This document shows, one piece after another, positions 25,382 to 34,620 of a stretch of 64,000 nt of DNA. Position numbers and translations under genes: made by a program. Numbering within the stretch: the first letter of the stretch is position 1; each line of letters opens with the position of its first letter. The notes under the pieces were generated by a model. It was given only the letters and a program-made list of their open reading frames with translations. It made no database searches and was not told the DNA's origin. The stretch is taken from assembly GCF_014048465.1 (NCBI RefSeq), contig NZ_PDLY01000001.1:496001-560000 (forward strand), written 5' to 3'. Source of the DNA: Bombella mellum (lineage in GTDB: Bacteria > Pseudomonadota > Alphaproteobacteria > Acetobacterales > Acetobacteraceae).

Positions 25382-26293
25382 ATGGCAGAAGTTACTGCTG
25401 CAATGGTGCGCGAGCTGCGCGATGCGACAAGCGCAGGCATGATGGACTGCAAGAAGGCCCTGACGGAAGCCAATGGCGACATGCAGGCCGCCATCGACTG
25501 GCTGCGCAAGAAGGGTCTGTCCCAGGCCGCCAAGAAGTCCGGCCGTGTTGCCGCCGAGGGTCTGGTGGGTGTTGCCGTTGAAGGCAGGAAGGCTGCTCTG
25601 GTCGAGGTCAATGCCGAGACGGACTTCGTGGCCCGCAATGATGCCTTCCAGCAGGCCGTGGAAGACATCGCCAAGGTTGCGCTGGAAGTCGGTGATGATC
25701 TTGAGGCCGTCAAGGCTGCCAAGATGCCGTCCGGCCGTACCGTTGCCGATGAGCTGACCCATCTGGTTGCCACCATCGGTGAGAACATGAGCCTGCGCCG
25801 TGTGGCCGTGCTGACCGTGCCGTCCGGCGTCGTCGCCAGCTACGTTCACGGTGCCCTGCGTCCGGGCGTCGGCCGCATCGGTGTTCTGGCCGCCATCGAG
25901 GCTCCTTCCGAGAGCGAGGCCCTGCTGACACTGGGTCGTCAGATTGGCATGCATGTTGCCGCCACCAGCCCGACCGCCCTGGATGTGGACAGCGTCGATG
26001 CCGCCGCCGTCGCTCACGAGCGCAAGGTGCTGGAAGATCAGGCCCGTTCCTCCGGCAAGCCGGAAGCCATCATCGAGAAGATGGTGGAAGGCCGCATCCG
26101 CAAGTTCTACGAGGAAGTGGTTCTGCTGGAGCAGGTCTGGGTGCATGACGGTGAAAGCCGCGTGAAGGATGTCGTCAAGAAGGCCGGTGCCAAGCTGGTC
26201 GGTTTCGCCCGCTACAAGCTGGGTGAAGGCATCGAGAAGGTCGAGACGGATTTCGCTGCCGAGGTTGCTGCGGCTTCCGGCCAGAAGAAGTAA
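25382..26293 (+). CDS. tsf: Translation elongation factor Ts
   Basis: Guanine-nucleotide exchange factor for EF-Tu, 303 residues, standard length. It begins [20 protein letters not shown] with the [12 protein letters not shown] signature, followed by the conserved [12 protein letters not shown] 25382 gives the canonical N-terminus. Confidence 0.97.
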   Translation: MAEVTAAMVRELRDATSAGMMDCKKALTEANGDMQAAIDWLRKKGLSQAAKKSGRVAAEGLVGVAVEGRKAALVEVNAETDFVARNDAFQQAVEDIAKVALEVGDDLEAVKAAKMPSGRTVADELTHLVATIGENMSLRRVAVLTVPSGVVASYVHGALRPGVGRIGVLAAIEAPSESEALLTLGRQIGMHVAATSPTALDVDSVDAAAVAHERKVLEDQARSSGKPEAIIEKMVEGRIRKFYEEVVLLEQVWVHDGESRVKDVVKKAGAKLVGFARYKLGEGIEKVETDFAAEVAAASGQKK

Positions 26294-26318
26294 GTTCTCG
26301 ACGGTCTGTTGTCAGAAG

Positions 26319-26356
26319 AAGGGGGGGCTTCCGTCGGTATGGCGGGGCCCCTTTTT
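26319..26356 (+). terminator. Possible weak terminator after tsf
   Basis: AAGGGG (26319-26324) can pair with CCCCTT (26348-26353), with additional G/C pairing possible inside, and a T-run at 26352-26356. The loop is long, so termination is uncertain; recO begins 23 bases later. Confidence 0.35.
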
Positions 26357-26378
26357 CTGTCCCTGGGGGGCATGGCTC

Positions 26379-27149
26379 ATGGAATGGGAAGAACCTGCCA
26401 TCATCCTGCGTCTCTCCCCGCATGGGGAAAGCAGCCTTCTCGTCCGTGTGCTGACACGGCGGAAGGGGGTCTGCCATGCCCTCGTGCGTGGGGGACGCTC
26501 CCGACGGCAGGCGGCCCTGTGGCAGGAGGGCAACCTGATCATGGCCCGCTGGAAGGCCCGTCTGCCAGAGCAGCTGGGTAACATGACAGCCGAGCTGGTG
26601 CGTCCCACGGCCTCTTTCCTGCTGGATCATCCTCTGGCCCTGGCCCTGCTCAGCAGTGCCTGTAGTCTGTGCAGCGAGGCCCTGGCGGAGCGGGAACCGC
26701 ATGAGCCTCTGTTTGCCTCCCTGGCCCATCTCATGGGTGTGCTTAGCGTTTCGGCAACCCGGCCGCCCGTGGCCCTGTATTTCCGCTGGGAACTGATCCT
26801 GTTGCAGGAGCTAGGCTACGGCCTGACTCTGGACCGGTGTGCCGTCACGGGTGCCCGGGATGGGCTGGTGCATGTCTCGCCCCGTACGGGGCGGGCCGTG
26901 AGCAGCGAGGGAGCCGGTGAATGGAAGGACCGTCTCCTGCCCCTGCCGTCCTGCCTTCTTGACGAGGAGGAAGAGGGACAGCCGCAGGACTGGCTCGGGG
27001 CTGCCCGGCTGAGCGGGCATTTTCTGCAACGGGCCGTTTTTGCGGCGTATCACCGTCCCCTGCCAGCAGCCAGGGATCGCCTTGTGACCGCTCTCTACAG
27101 GCTTGCGGAGGACGGGGCCTCTGGACAGGATGAAGAAGAGCGTGTCTAA
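26379..27149 (+). CDS. recO: DNA repair protein RecO
   Basis: RecO loads RecA at gaps in the RecFOR pathway. It is 256 residues from ATG 26379. The N-terminal OB-fold begins EEPAIILRLSPHGESSLLVRVLTR, with the basic RGGRSRRQ after it, and a helical C-terminal domain. It lacks the CxxC zinc-type cysteines of some orthologues; the region shows DRCAVTG and PSCLLDE instead. It overlaps or abuts parC, depending on the parC start. Confidence 0.9.
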   Translation: MEWEEPAIILRLSPHGESSLLVRVLTRRKGVCHALVRGGRSRRQAALWQEGNLIMARWKARLPEQLGNMTAELVRPTASFLLDHPLALALLSSACSLCSEALAEREPHEPLFASLAHLMGVLSVSATRPPVALYFRWELILLQELGYGLTLDRCAVTGARDGLVHVSPRTGRAVSSEGAGEWKDRLLPLPSCLLDEEEEGQPQDWLGAARLSGHFLQRAVFAAYHRPLPAARDRLVTALYRLAEDGASGQDEEERV

Positions 27150-27189
27150 CCTGTCCTCCGAACAGGCAGAACAGGAAGCAGGAGACCTT

Positions 27190-29400
27190 ATGACGGGCGA
27201 TCTCGCCGGGCATATCGAAGATACACGGCTGGCCGAAGCGTTGAGCGAGCGTTATCTGGCCTATGCCATGTCCACCATCACGTCACGTTCCCTGCCTGAT
27301 GTGCGGGATGGCCTGAAACCGGTACATCGCCGCCTGCTTTACGCCATGCAGCAGCTCAAGCTGGACCCGACTTCCGGCTTCAAGAAATGTGCCCGTGTGG
27401 TGGGTGATGTCATCGGTAAGTTCCATCCTCATGGGGATGCGTCCGTCTATGATGCCCTGGTGCGTCTGGCGCAGGATTTTGCCGTACGCTATCCGCTGGT
27501 GGAAGGGCAGGGCAATTTCGGGTCCATTGATGGCGATGGGGCCGCCGCCATGCGGTACACCGAAAGCCGCATGACTGAAACGGCCCGCATCATGCTGGAA
27601 GGCATCAGCGATGATGCGGTCGATTTCCGTCCGACCTACGACAATGAGGATCAGGAACCGGTCGTCCTGCCGGGGCTTTTTCCCAATCTTCTGGCCAATG
27701 GGGCGGCCGGGATTGCCGTGGGCATGGCCACCAGCATTCCTCCTCATAATGCCGCCGAACTCTATCAGGCGGCCCGCCTGCTGATCGAGAAGCCGGACTG
27801 TAGCACGGAGGAGCTGCTGGATGTCGTGCCGGGGCCGGATTTCCCCACCGGTGGCCTGCTGGTTGAGGACCGCCAGACGCTCGTCCAGGCCTATGAGACA
27901 GGGCGTGGCAGCTTCCGCATCCGCGCACGCTGGGCGGTCGAGAAGGGCCGTGGTGGCGTATGGACCATCATCGTCTCGGAAATTCCCTATCAGGTGCAGA
28001 AAGGCAAGCTGATCGAGGACATTGCCAGGAAGATGGAAGAGAAGAAACTTCCTCTTCTGGCTGACGTGCGGGATGAAAGCACGACGGACATCCGGCTGGT
28101 TCTGGAGCCGAAGACCCGCAACTGTGAGCCGGATGTGCTGATGGAAACGCTTTTCCGGCACACCATGCTGGAAAGCCGCTTCAGCCTGAACATGAACGTT
28201 CTCAGCCAGGGGAAAATCCCCGGCGTGCTGTCCCTCAGGGAGGCCCTGAAGGCCTGGCTAGAGCATGTGCATGACGTGCTGGTCCGCCGCACGCAGCATC
28301 GTCTGGATGCCGTCCTGAAAAGGCTGGAAATTCTGGATGGCTTCCTGAAGGTCTATCTCAATCTCGATGAGGTCATCCGCATCATCCGGGAAGAGGATGA
28401 GCCGAAGCCTGCCCTCATGAAAGCCTTTTCCCTGAGCGAGCTTCAGGCGGATCATGTGCTGAACATGCGCCTGCGGTCCCTGCGGCGGCTGGAAGAAATG
28501 GAAATCCGCAGGGAGTGGGACGGTCTGGGCAAGGAGCAGGCGTCACTGGAGGCTCTTCTGGGGTCTGACAGGCGACGCTGGACCCGGATCGGAAAAGACC
28601 TTCAGAAAATGCAGGCCCTGTTCGAGAAGGGGCCTCATGCGCAGCGTCGGACGGTCATGGGGGAAGCCCCGGCCAGCATCGACACGTCCGCCGTTCTGGC
28701 CGTGGAGCGGGAGCCTGTCACCGTGCTGCTGTCTCAGGAGGGATGGGTCCGTGCCGTCAAGGGGCATGGGCATGACGTGGAGAATCACCGCTTCAAGGAA
28801 GGGGACGGGCTGGCCTGGCATGTCGAGTGCCAGAGCACGGACCGCTTGTGCCTGATGGCGGCGGGAGGCCGTGCCTTCACGCTGAAAGTGGCGGACCTGC
28901 CCCGGGGGCGGGGGTTTGGGCAGCCCGTGAGGACGCTGGCCGATCTGGCGCAGGATGACCAGGTGGTGTCCTTCTTTGCGCTCGAGGATGATGAGGCCCG
29001 GTATTTCCTTGCCACCAGTGACGGACGTGGGATGCAGGTGGCCGCCAGCAACCTTTCTGCCGAGAAACGGACAGGGCGGCAGGTCTTCAATCTGCGGGAT
29101 GGTGCCCGTATCCAGTACGTCTTCCCGGCCGAGGGCACGCATGTCCTCTGCCTGACGACGGCAAAGCGGGCTCTGATTTTCCCGCTGGAGCAGGTGGCCG
29201 AGGTGGCGAAGGGGGGAGGCGTAAGCCTCCAGAAGCTGCCGGATGGAGCCGCCATCCAGCAGGTCCGTCTGTTCTGTCTGGCGGATGGTCTGGTCTGGAA
29301 GGAGGGGCAGAGGCCCCGCTCGCAGGAGGACCTCGCACCGCTGGAAGGACGGCGTGGGTCCGTCGGCAAGGCGGCACCACAGTGGATGCTGAGAAAATAG
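27190..29400 (+). CDS. parC: DNA topoisomerase IV subunit A
   Basis: Type IIA topoisomerase breakage-rejoining subunit for decatenation, about 736 residues from ATG 27190. That start is chosen because AGGAG lies 6 bases upstream; ATG 27130 inside recO would add 20 residues. It shows [20 protein letters not shown], the catalytic tyrosine in [10 protein letters not shown], and [15 protein letters not shown]. The C-terminal region is short, typical of alphaproteobacterial ParC rather than GyrA: no full GyrA-box six-blade signature was seen. Confidence 0.94.
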   Translation: MTGDLAGHIEDTRLAEALSERYLAYAMSTITSRSLPDVRDGLKPVHRRLLYAMQQLKLDPTSGFKKCARVVGDVIGKFHPHGDASVYDALVRLAQDFAVRYPLVEGQGNFGSIDGDGAAAMRYTESRMTETARIMLEGISDDAVDFRPTYDNEDQEPVVLPGLFPNLLANGAAGIAVGMATSIPPHNAAELYQAARLLIEKPDCSTEELLDVVPGPDFPTGGLLVEDRQTLVQAYETGRGSFRIRARWAVEKGRGGVWTIIVSEIPYQVQKGKLIEDIARKMEEKKLPLLADVRDESTTDIRLVLEPKTRNCEPDVLMETLFRHTMLESRFSLNMNVLSQGKIPGVLSLREALKAWLEHVHDVLVRRTQHRLDAVLKRLEILDGFLKVYLNLDEVIRIIREEDEPKPALMKAFSLSELQADHVLNMRLRSLRRLEEMEIRREWDGLGKEQASLEALLGSDRRRWTRIGKDLQKMQALFEKGPHAQRRTVMGEAPASIDTSAVLAVEREPVTVLLSQEGWVRAVKGHGHDVENHRFKEGDGLAWHVECQSTDRLCLMAAGGRAFTLKVADLPRGRGFGQPVRTLADLAQDDQVVSFFALEDDEARYFLATSDGRGMQVAASNLSAEKRTGRQVFNLRDGARIQYVFPAEGTHVLCLTTAKRALIFPLEQVAEVAKGGGVSLQKLPDGAAIQQVRLFCLADGLVWKEGQRPRSQEDLAPLEGRRGSVGKAAPQWMLRK

Positions 29401-29411
29401 GGTGTCCGTGA

Positions 29412-29461
29412 ACCGGTCCGTTACCTCGGGATGGCATCATCCGGGAGAGGCACGGACCGGT
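29412..29461. other. 50-base stem-loop between parC and cls
   Basis: ACCGGTCCGT (29412-29421) pairs perfectly with ACGGACCGGT (29452-29461). Inside, CCTC/GAGG (29424-29427/29447-29450) and GGATG/CATCC (29429-29433/29438-29442) add further pairs around a 4-base loop. No U-tract follows on either strand. It may be a factor-dependent terminator, an mRNA-processing element or part of the cls leader. Confidence 0.5.
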
Positions 29462-29490
29462 GCAGGACGTGACCGACGGGGGAGAAGGAC

Positions 29491-30912
29491 ATGACCGAGC
29501 TTTTTTCGCTTACGTTTCTGTTCGGGCTGCTGCATGTCGGCCTTTTCCTGGCCGTCACGGCCCACATACTGCTGACGAAGCGGGACACGGCGGCAGCCAC
29601 GGGCTGGATAGGGGCCTGCTGGCTCATGCCCTATCTGGGACTGCTGCTCTATCTCTGCTTCGGGATCAACCGCGTGCGCCGTCGGGCACAGAAGCTGCGG
29701 GAAGACGTCAGCCCGGAAGAAACCGCCTTTCTGGCGACATGGTCCCATGATGCGGCAGACAGCTTCATGGCTCCTCTGGTGAGGATGCTGGATGAGCTGA
29801 CGGGCCTTCCCCTCCTTAAGGGCAATGATGTCGTCTGCCTTCATGACGGGGACCGTGCATATCCGGAAATGCTGAAGGCCATCGGGGAGGCCCGGCACTC
29901 CATCCTGCTCTGTTCCTACATTTTCCGGCATGACCAGATCGGCCAGACATTCGTGGAGGCACTGGCGGCGGCGCGGGAGCGTGGTGTCGAGGTCCGGGTG
30001 CTGGTGGATGGTGTCGGCAGCGGCTACCTGTACAGTGCCATCATCCAGAACCTCCGGCGGCGGAACATACGCTGCGCCCGTTTCATGCACTCACTCTGGC
30101 CGTGGCGGATGCCGTTCATCAACCTGCGGGACCATCGCAAGATACTGGTGGTGGATGGTCATGTGGGCTTCATGGGCGGGCTGAACATCGGGGCGGAAAA
30201 TCTGCTCAACCAGCCCAGAGGGCGGCGTCTCCCGGTGGCGGACACGCATTTTCGGCTGGAAGGCCCCGTCGTCCAGCAGCTTTCGGAGGTGTTCGTGCGG
30301 GACTGGGCCTTCACGACGGGGGAAACGCTGGAGGGAGACACTTTCTTTCCCGTTCCCGTGGCTGCCGGAACCGTTCCGGCCCGTGTCGTGACATCCGGGC
30401 CGGACATGGATGTCGAACAGATTGAGTATACCATCCTTCAGGCGATCATCCTGGCCCGCAGTCACGTCTGCTTCATGACACCCTATTTCATTCCGGATAG
30501 CCGCTTCGCCACGGAGCTGGGGCTGGCCGCCCTGAGGGGGGTGCAGATCGACATTGTCGTGCCCCGTCACAGCAACCATCCCGTGACGGACTATGCCCGC
30601 AATGCCTGCCTGAAAACACTCGTGAGTGCCGGCTGTCGGGTCTGGCTGGCTGATCCGCCCTTCAACCATTCCAAGCTGATGACGGTGGACGGGGCCTGGA
30701 GTTTCGTGGGCAGTGCCAACCTGGACCGGCGTTCCCTGCGGCTCAATTTTGAATGCAACATGACCCTGCATGACGAAAAGACGGCAGGGCATCTGGAAGA
30801 TTTCATGTTCGGGCACCGCCATCATCGGCTGGAGCTGGCGGAGATCAATTCCTGGTCGCTTCCGGTCCGGCTGCGTGATGCCGCCTGCCGTCTTCTGCTT
30901 CCCTATCTGTGA
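29491..30912 (+). CDS. cls: Cardiolipin synthase (phospholipase D superfamily)
   Basis: Makes cardiolipin by phosphatidyl transfer between phospholipids at the inner membrane. It has 473 residues: two N-terminal membrane helices (about 5-25 and 38-58), then two PLD domains. The first site reads LRDHRKILVVDG, with Asp replacing Lys spacing variants but the H-x-K-x4-D pattern intact; the second is FNHSKLMTVDG with GSANLDRRS. A GGGAGAAGGA site precedes ATG. Its 3' end overlaps the convergent EEP gene by 68 bases. Confidence 0.93.
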   Translation: MTELFSLTFLFGLLHVGLFLAVTAHILLTKRDTAAATGWIGACWLMPYLGLLLYLCFGINRVRRRAQKLREDVSPEETAFLATWSHDAADSFMAPLVRMLDELTGLPLLKGNDVVCLHDGDRAYPEMLKAIGEARHSILLCSYIFRHDQIGQTFVEALAAARERGVEVRVLVDGVGSGYLYSAIIQNLRRRNIRCARFMHSLWPWRMPFINLRDHRKILVVDGHVGFMGGLNIGAENLLNQPRGRRLPVADTHFRLEGPVVQQLSEVFVRDWAFTTGETLEGDTFFPVPVAAGTVPARVVTSGPDMDVEQIEYTILQAIILARSHVCFMTPYFIPDSRFATELGLAALRGVQIDIVVPRHSNHPVTDYARNACLKTLVSAGCRVWLADPPFNHSKLMTVDGAWSFVGSANLDRRSLRLNFECNMTLHDEKTAGHLEDFMFGHRHHRLELAEINSWSLPVRLRDAACRLLLPYL

Positions 30913-31561
30913 GACCGGTTGAGGGGGCCAGGGTGACGGCGATGGGGCGGTGGTCTGATCCGAAACGGGGATAGACCCGCCGTTCCAGCAGGGAGAAGCC
31001 ACGGACGAGACAGCGGTCCAGGCGGAGGGGCACCTTGTCGAGCATCCGGTGTGTCTGTTCCCGTGGTCCCACATCCTCGAAGCCCCGCAGCATGGCAGGT
31101 CCGACCTGGTTGAAATCTCCGATGATGATGGCCCGTTCCGACAGTTCCTGCCGTATGAGCCGCAGCTGGCGGCGGTTGAGGATGGGGCCGTGGGAAAGAT
31201 GCACGTTGGCGATGCTGAAAGGGCCGAAGCCCGTGTCGAATTCCAGAATCTGTGCGGAGCGATGTGCCGCCAGTCCGGGCGGGAGCATCTGAAGGCGGGG
31301 AGGTTTCAGGAAGGGGTGACGGCTCCAGCAGGCGGTGCCGTGGACACGGCCCTCCGAGGCCAGACGGCTGAAATGCCCGTCCACCAGATCGGGCAGCCGG
31401 CTGGTGAAAAGGCGGCATTCCTGCATGAGCAGGATGTCAGGTTTCGTCGCCCGCAGCAGGAGGCGGACATCTTCCAGCGTGGCCCCATCCTCATGGAACA
31501 GATTCCAGCTGACGAGCCGGAGTGTAGGGGGTGTGGCAAGTGATGGTGTCGTGTCCTGCAT
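30845..31561 (-). CDS. Endonuclease/exonuclease/phosphatase family hydrolase
   Basis: A 238-residue EEP-fold protein (PF03372). Motifs in order: LVSWNLFHEDG, LLMQECRLF (metal Glu), NVHLSHGP, IIGDFNQVG, and the catalytic GSDHRPI near the end of the fold. The last 25 residues are non-conserved and are encoded inside the cls 3' end on the other strand. ATG 31561 is preferred; longer forms would read through a clear terminator and RNA-like stem. The substrate is unknown: this fold serves nucleases, phospholipases and phosphatases. Confidence 0.82.
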   Translation of the reverse strand: MQDTTPSLATPPTLRLVSWNLFHEDGATLEDVRLLLRATKPDILLMQECRLFTSRLPDLVDGHFSRLASEGRVHGTACWSRHPFLKPPRLQMLPPGLAAHRSAQILEFDTGFGPFSIANVHLSHGPILNRRQLRLIRQELSERAIIIGDFNQVGPAMLRGFEDVGPREQTHRMLDKVPLRLDRCLVRGFSLLERRVYPRFGSDHRPIAVTLAPSTGLTDREAEDGRRHHAAGPEATRN

Positions 31562-31583
31562 GATCGTAACGGCCTGAGAATTA

Positions 31584-31724
31584 ACAAAAAAGACCTGTCG
31601 GAACAGGTCTGGAGGAGGAGGACACCCCATACTGCCTCGTAAGGGGAGAAGTTCATAGCGGAATTGTGGCAGAAATCGTCCTGCCAGCGGGATAAAATAT
31701 GGTGCTGCCGGTGAGGCGGTGTCC
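31584..31724 (-). ncRNA. Candidate structured sRNA or leader RNA upstream of the EEP gene
   Basis: On the minus strand, GGACACC and GCCTC (31724-31718 and 31717-31713) pair with GAGGC and GGTGTCC (near 31639-31635 and 31626-31620). An inner GGCAG/CTGCC hairpin also forms. A C/U-rich linker TCCTCCTCC follows, then a perfect 8-bp terminator stem (31591-31598/31603-31610) and a run of six T. The EEP start is about 25 bases beyond. The arrangement fits either an independent sRNA with an anti-Shine-Dalgarno linker or a cis leader that ends transcription before the EEP gene. No known family was recognised. Confidence 0.4.
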
Positions 31725-31796
31725 ACAGGCCGCTAGGCAGGGACGGGCATGTCCGATAGGCTGGAACGGTCTGTATGACGGATCAGGAGGACGGGT

Positions 31797-33023
31797 GTGA
31801 AGCACGAAACGAAAACCGTAAAGACGGGGCCTGTCATTGGTGAAGGCTGGCAGAAATTCGCCACCTTCCTGACCCATGCCGGGCGGCAGGCTCCGGATCA
31901 GCGGGGCAGCTTTGTCAACATGCCGGTTGAGCGTGGCTCAACGGTCGTGTTCCCGACGGTCGAGGACATGGAGGCCCAGGGCGTCCATGCCTACGATCAC
32001 AGGCTCGTCTATGGTGCGATGGGCAATCCCGTCCAGCACAGGCTGGAACAGGTGATTGCAGCATTGGAAGGCGGAAGCCATGCGCAGGTTGTCAATTCCG
32101 GTCTGGCAGCCTGTAGCGTGGCTCTGCTGGCGTTCCTGAAGAGCGGGGACCATCTGCTTCTGCCAGATTCCGTCTATGGTCCGACACGGCGTTTTGCGTT
32201 GGGAATGTTGGCCCGTTTTGGGGTTGAGACCGGCTTTTATCCGCCCCGTGCGGATGAGGCCACCCTGCGGGCGCATCTCCGGCCCAATACGGCCGTGGTC
32301 TTTGCCGAAAGCCCGGGCAGTCACACGTTCGAGGTGCAGGACGTTCCCCGGATCGCCCGTCTGGCGCATGGGGCCGGGGCACGGCTGCTGCTGGACAATA
32401 CATGGGGAATCGGGGCCTTCCAGCCTTTCACGCATGGGGTGGACGTGTCCATTCAGGCCCTGACGAAATATCCCAGCGGCCATGCGGATGTGATTCTCGG
32501 GTCCATCACGGTCCAGCGTCAGGAACACTGGCAGGCCCTGCGCCGTGCCGCCATCGAGTTGGGAGCCTGTGGTGCCCCGGACGACTGCTGGCTGACCCTG
32601 CGGGGCCTGAAGACCATGGCTGTCCGCCTGGCCCAGCAGGCCCGCTCCGCCCATGAGCTGGCCCTCTGGCTGGAGAGCCGCCCGGAGGTTGCCCATGTAC
32701 GGCACCCGGCCCTGCCGGGCTGCCCGGGGCATGAGGTATGGAAGCGTGACTTCACGGATGCCAGCGGCCTGTTCGGTGTGGAACTGGCGGAGGGAATCAC
32801 GCAGGAAGCCATGATCGCCATGCTGAACGGACTGAAACTCTTCAGCATCGGAGCCAGCTGGGGAGGCTATGAAAGCCTCGTCCTGCCGACCTCCGGTGGT
32901 CTGACACGGCATCATGAGGAGGGTCTGCCGAAGGGGGCAGCCTTCCGCATTCAGGTCGGGCTGGAGAATGTGGCGGATCTGAAGGCTGATCTGGCCCGTG
33001 GGCTGGACGGGCTGGCTCCCTGA
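31797..33023 (+). CDS. metC: Cystathionine beta-lyase
   Basis: PLP-dependent Cys/Met metabolism enzyme of 408 residues that cleaves cystathionine to homocysteine in methionine synthesis. The lysine Schiff-base motif is QALTKYPSGH; LLLDNTWGIG holds the PLP-binding Asp, and SIGASWGGYESL is typical of the MetC subgroup. The start is GTG with AGGAGG 6 bases upstream. No SAM-I or SAM-II riboswitch was recognised in the upstream region. It ends 3 bases before the convergent comM stop. Confidence 0.93.
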   Translation: MKHETKTVKTGPVIGEGWQKFATFLTHAGRQAPDQRGSFVNMPVERGSTVVFPTVEDMEAQGVHAYDHRLVYGAMGNPVQHRLEQVIAALEGGSHAQVVNSGLAACSVALLAFLKSGDHLLLPDSVYGPTRRFALGMLARFGVETGFYPPRADEATLRAHLRPNTAVVFAESPGSHTFEVQDVPRIARLAHGAGARLLLDNTWGIGAFQPFTHGVDVSIQALTKYPSGHADVILGSITVQRQEHWQALRRAAIELGACGAPDDCWLTLRGLKTMAVRLAQQARSAHELALWLESRPEVAHVRHPALPGCPGHEVWKRDFTDASGLFGVELAEGITQEAMIAMLNGLKLFSIGASWGGYESLVLPTSGGLTRHHEEGLPKGAAFRIQVGLENVADLKADLARGLDGLAP

Positions 33024-33026
33024 TCG

Positions 33027-34523
33027 TCAGAGAGGGGTGCGGTAGGAGAGAGCCTCTGCCGCATGGTGTTTCCGCACGGTCTCCGTGCCGTCAAGATCGG
33101 CGATCGTGCGGGCGACACGGAACATCCGTGTGATGCCACGATGTGAGAGTTTCATCCGCAGTGCCGCCTGTTCCGCAAGAGCCAGGGCGTCCGCCTCGAA
33201 GAGGAATCCTTCAGGTGACATGGTGCTGTTGCAGGCTCCCTGCCGCTCCATCTGCCGGTCATAGGCTGCCTGCACCCTGGCCCGTATCTCTGCACTGCTT
33301 TCCCCCGTGGGGGCACGGCTGATGGCTAGCGGCGAGAGTGAATGGATGTGAACGCACAGGTCCATGCGGTCCAGCATCGGGCCGGAGATGCGGGCCGTGT
33401 AGTCCTGCGCACAGCGTGGTGCCCGGTTGCAGGCCCGTTCGGCATCATGGACATATCCGCAGCGGCAGGGATTCATGGCGGCCACAAGCTGGAAACGGGC
33501 CGGATAGTGCGTATGACGTGCCGCACGGGAGATGGTGACCTCGCCTGATTCGACAGGCTGGCGCAGTCCTTCCAGACAGTTGCGGGGGAATTCGGGGAAT
33601 TCATCCAGAAACAGCACGCCATTATGGGCAAGGCTGACCTCGCCGGGCATGGCTTTCGGGCCACCGCCGACGAGGGCGGGCAGCGTGGTGTTATGGTGCG
33701 GTGCCCGATAGGGCGGACGGCTGACGAGCTGCCCGGCAGGCAGCAGCCCGCCGATGCTGTGGATGCGGCTGGTCTCCAGTATCTCGGCAGGAGTGAGGTC
33801 CGGCAGGATGCCGGGCAGGCGGCTGGCCAGCATGGATTTTCCAGACCCCGGAGGGCCGGACATGAGCAGGGAGTGACGGCCCGCTGCGGCGATTTCCAGC
33901 ACCCGACGGGCCTGCATCATGCCTTTCACGTCCCGGAGATCGGGGCCGTAATCGGGAGGCTGGGGAGCAGGCGGGGGTTCATCCGGCAGGGGCTGTTCTC
34001 TGCGGAGATGGCCGATCAGGGCCTTGAGGGACGGTGTCGCCACGATGTCGAGGGTCGGATGTCCCCAGCGTGCCTCCGCCCCCTGTGAGGCGGGGCAGAT
34101 CAGTCCCTGTCCCTGGGTTGATGCCGTCAGGGCGGCACAGAGGATGCCGTTGACGGGGCTGACCGTACCATCAAGGGCGATTTCCCCTAGGGCGGCCAGG
34201 GTGGCCACGGATTCGGCAGGGACGACATTCATGGCGACCAGAACGCCAAGGGCGATGGGGAGGTCGAAATGTGCTCCCTCCTTGGGAAGGTCCGCCGGCG
34301 TGAGGTTGACGAGGATCCGTTTCGGGGGGAGGGCCAGCCCCATCGCCGAGAGGGCCGCCCGGACACGCTCCCGGGATTCGGCGATGGCCCGGGCGGGCAT
34401 TCCGACAATGATGAAGGAAGGAAGCCCGCTGGAAATCTGGACCTCCACCATGACGGGCAATGCGTCGATTCCGGAGAAGGTGAAGCTCTGGATGCGGGCG
34501 AGGGAGGGGGGCATGACCGTCAT
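33027..34523 (-). CDS. comM: YifB/ComM family Mg-chelatase-like AAA ATPase
   Basis: A 498-residue hexameric-helicase family protein linked to branch migration in natural transformation and recombination. The N-terminal Lon-like ChlI fold is followed by the Mg-chelatase AAA core, with Walker A GPPGSGKSMLASRLPG near 218-233 and Walker B VLFLDEFPEF near 299-308. A four-Cys zinc-type element (CRCGYVHDAERACNRAPRC region) lies near 350-370. The C-terminal helical domain is intact. Presence alone does not prove competence. Confidence 0.93.
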   Translation of the reverse strand: MTVMPPSLARIQSFTFSGIDALPVMVEVQISSGLPSFIIVGMPARAIAESRERVRAALSAMGLALPPKRILVNLTPADLPKEGAHFDLPIALGVLVAMNVVPAESVATLAALGEIALDGTVSPVNGILCAALTASTQGQGLICPASQGAEARWGHPTLDIVATPSLKALIGHLRREQPLPDEPPPAPQPPDYGPDLRDVKGMMQARRVLEIAAAGRHSLLMSGPPGSGKSMLASRLPGILPDLTPAEILETSRIHSIGGLLPAGQLVSRPPYRAPHHNTTLPALVGGGPKAMPGEVSLAHNGVLFLDEFPEFPRNCLEGLRQPVESGEVTISRAARHTHYPARFQLVAAMNPCRCGYVHDAERACNRAPRCAQDYTARISGPMLDRMDLCVHIHSLSPLAISRAPTGESSAEIRARVQAAYDRQMERQGACNSTMSPEGFLFEADALALAEQAALRMKLSHRGITRMFRVARTIADLDGTETVRKHHAAEALSYRTPL

Positions 34524-34620
34524 GGCAGCGGGGTGTCCTCATGGGCCGGACATGCAGCCGCCCGGCAGCGGGGGCGGCCGGGCGGTGCAGGTTCTGAAGG
34601 GCCGGAGTCGGAGGAGAACG

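Noticed and set aside
28543-29142. Minus-strand open frames within the parC C-terminal region
   Set aside because: Fully contained in a well-supported gene, with no independent signals.
31611-31796. SAM riboswitch in front of metC
   Set aside because: The conserved SAM-I and SAM-II core sequences were not found, and the clear terminator in the region is on the opposite strand.
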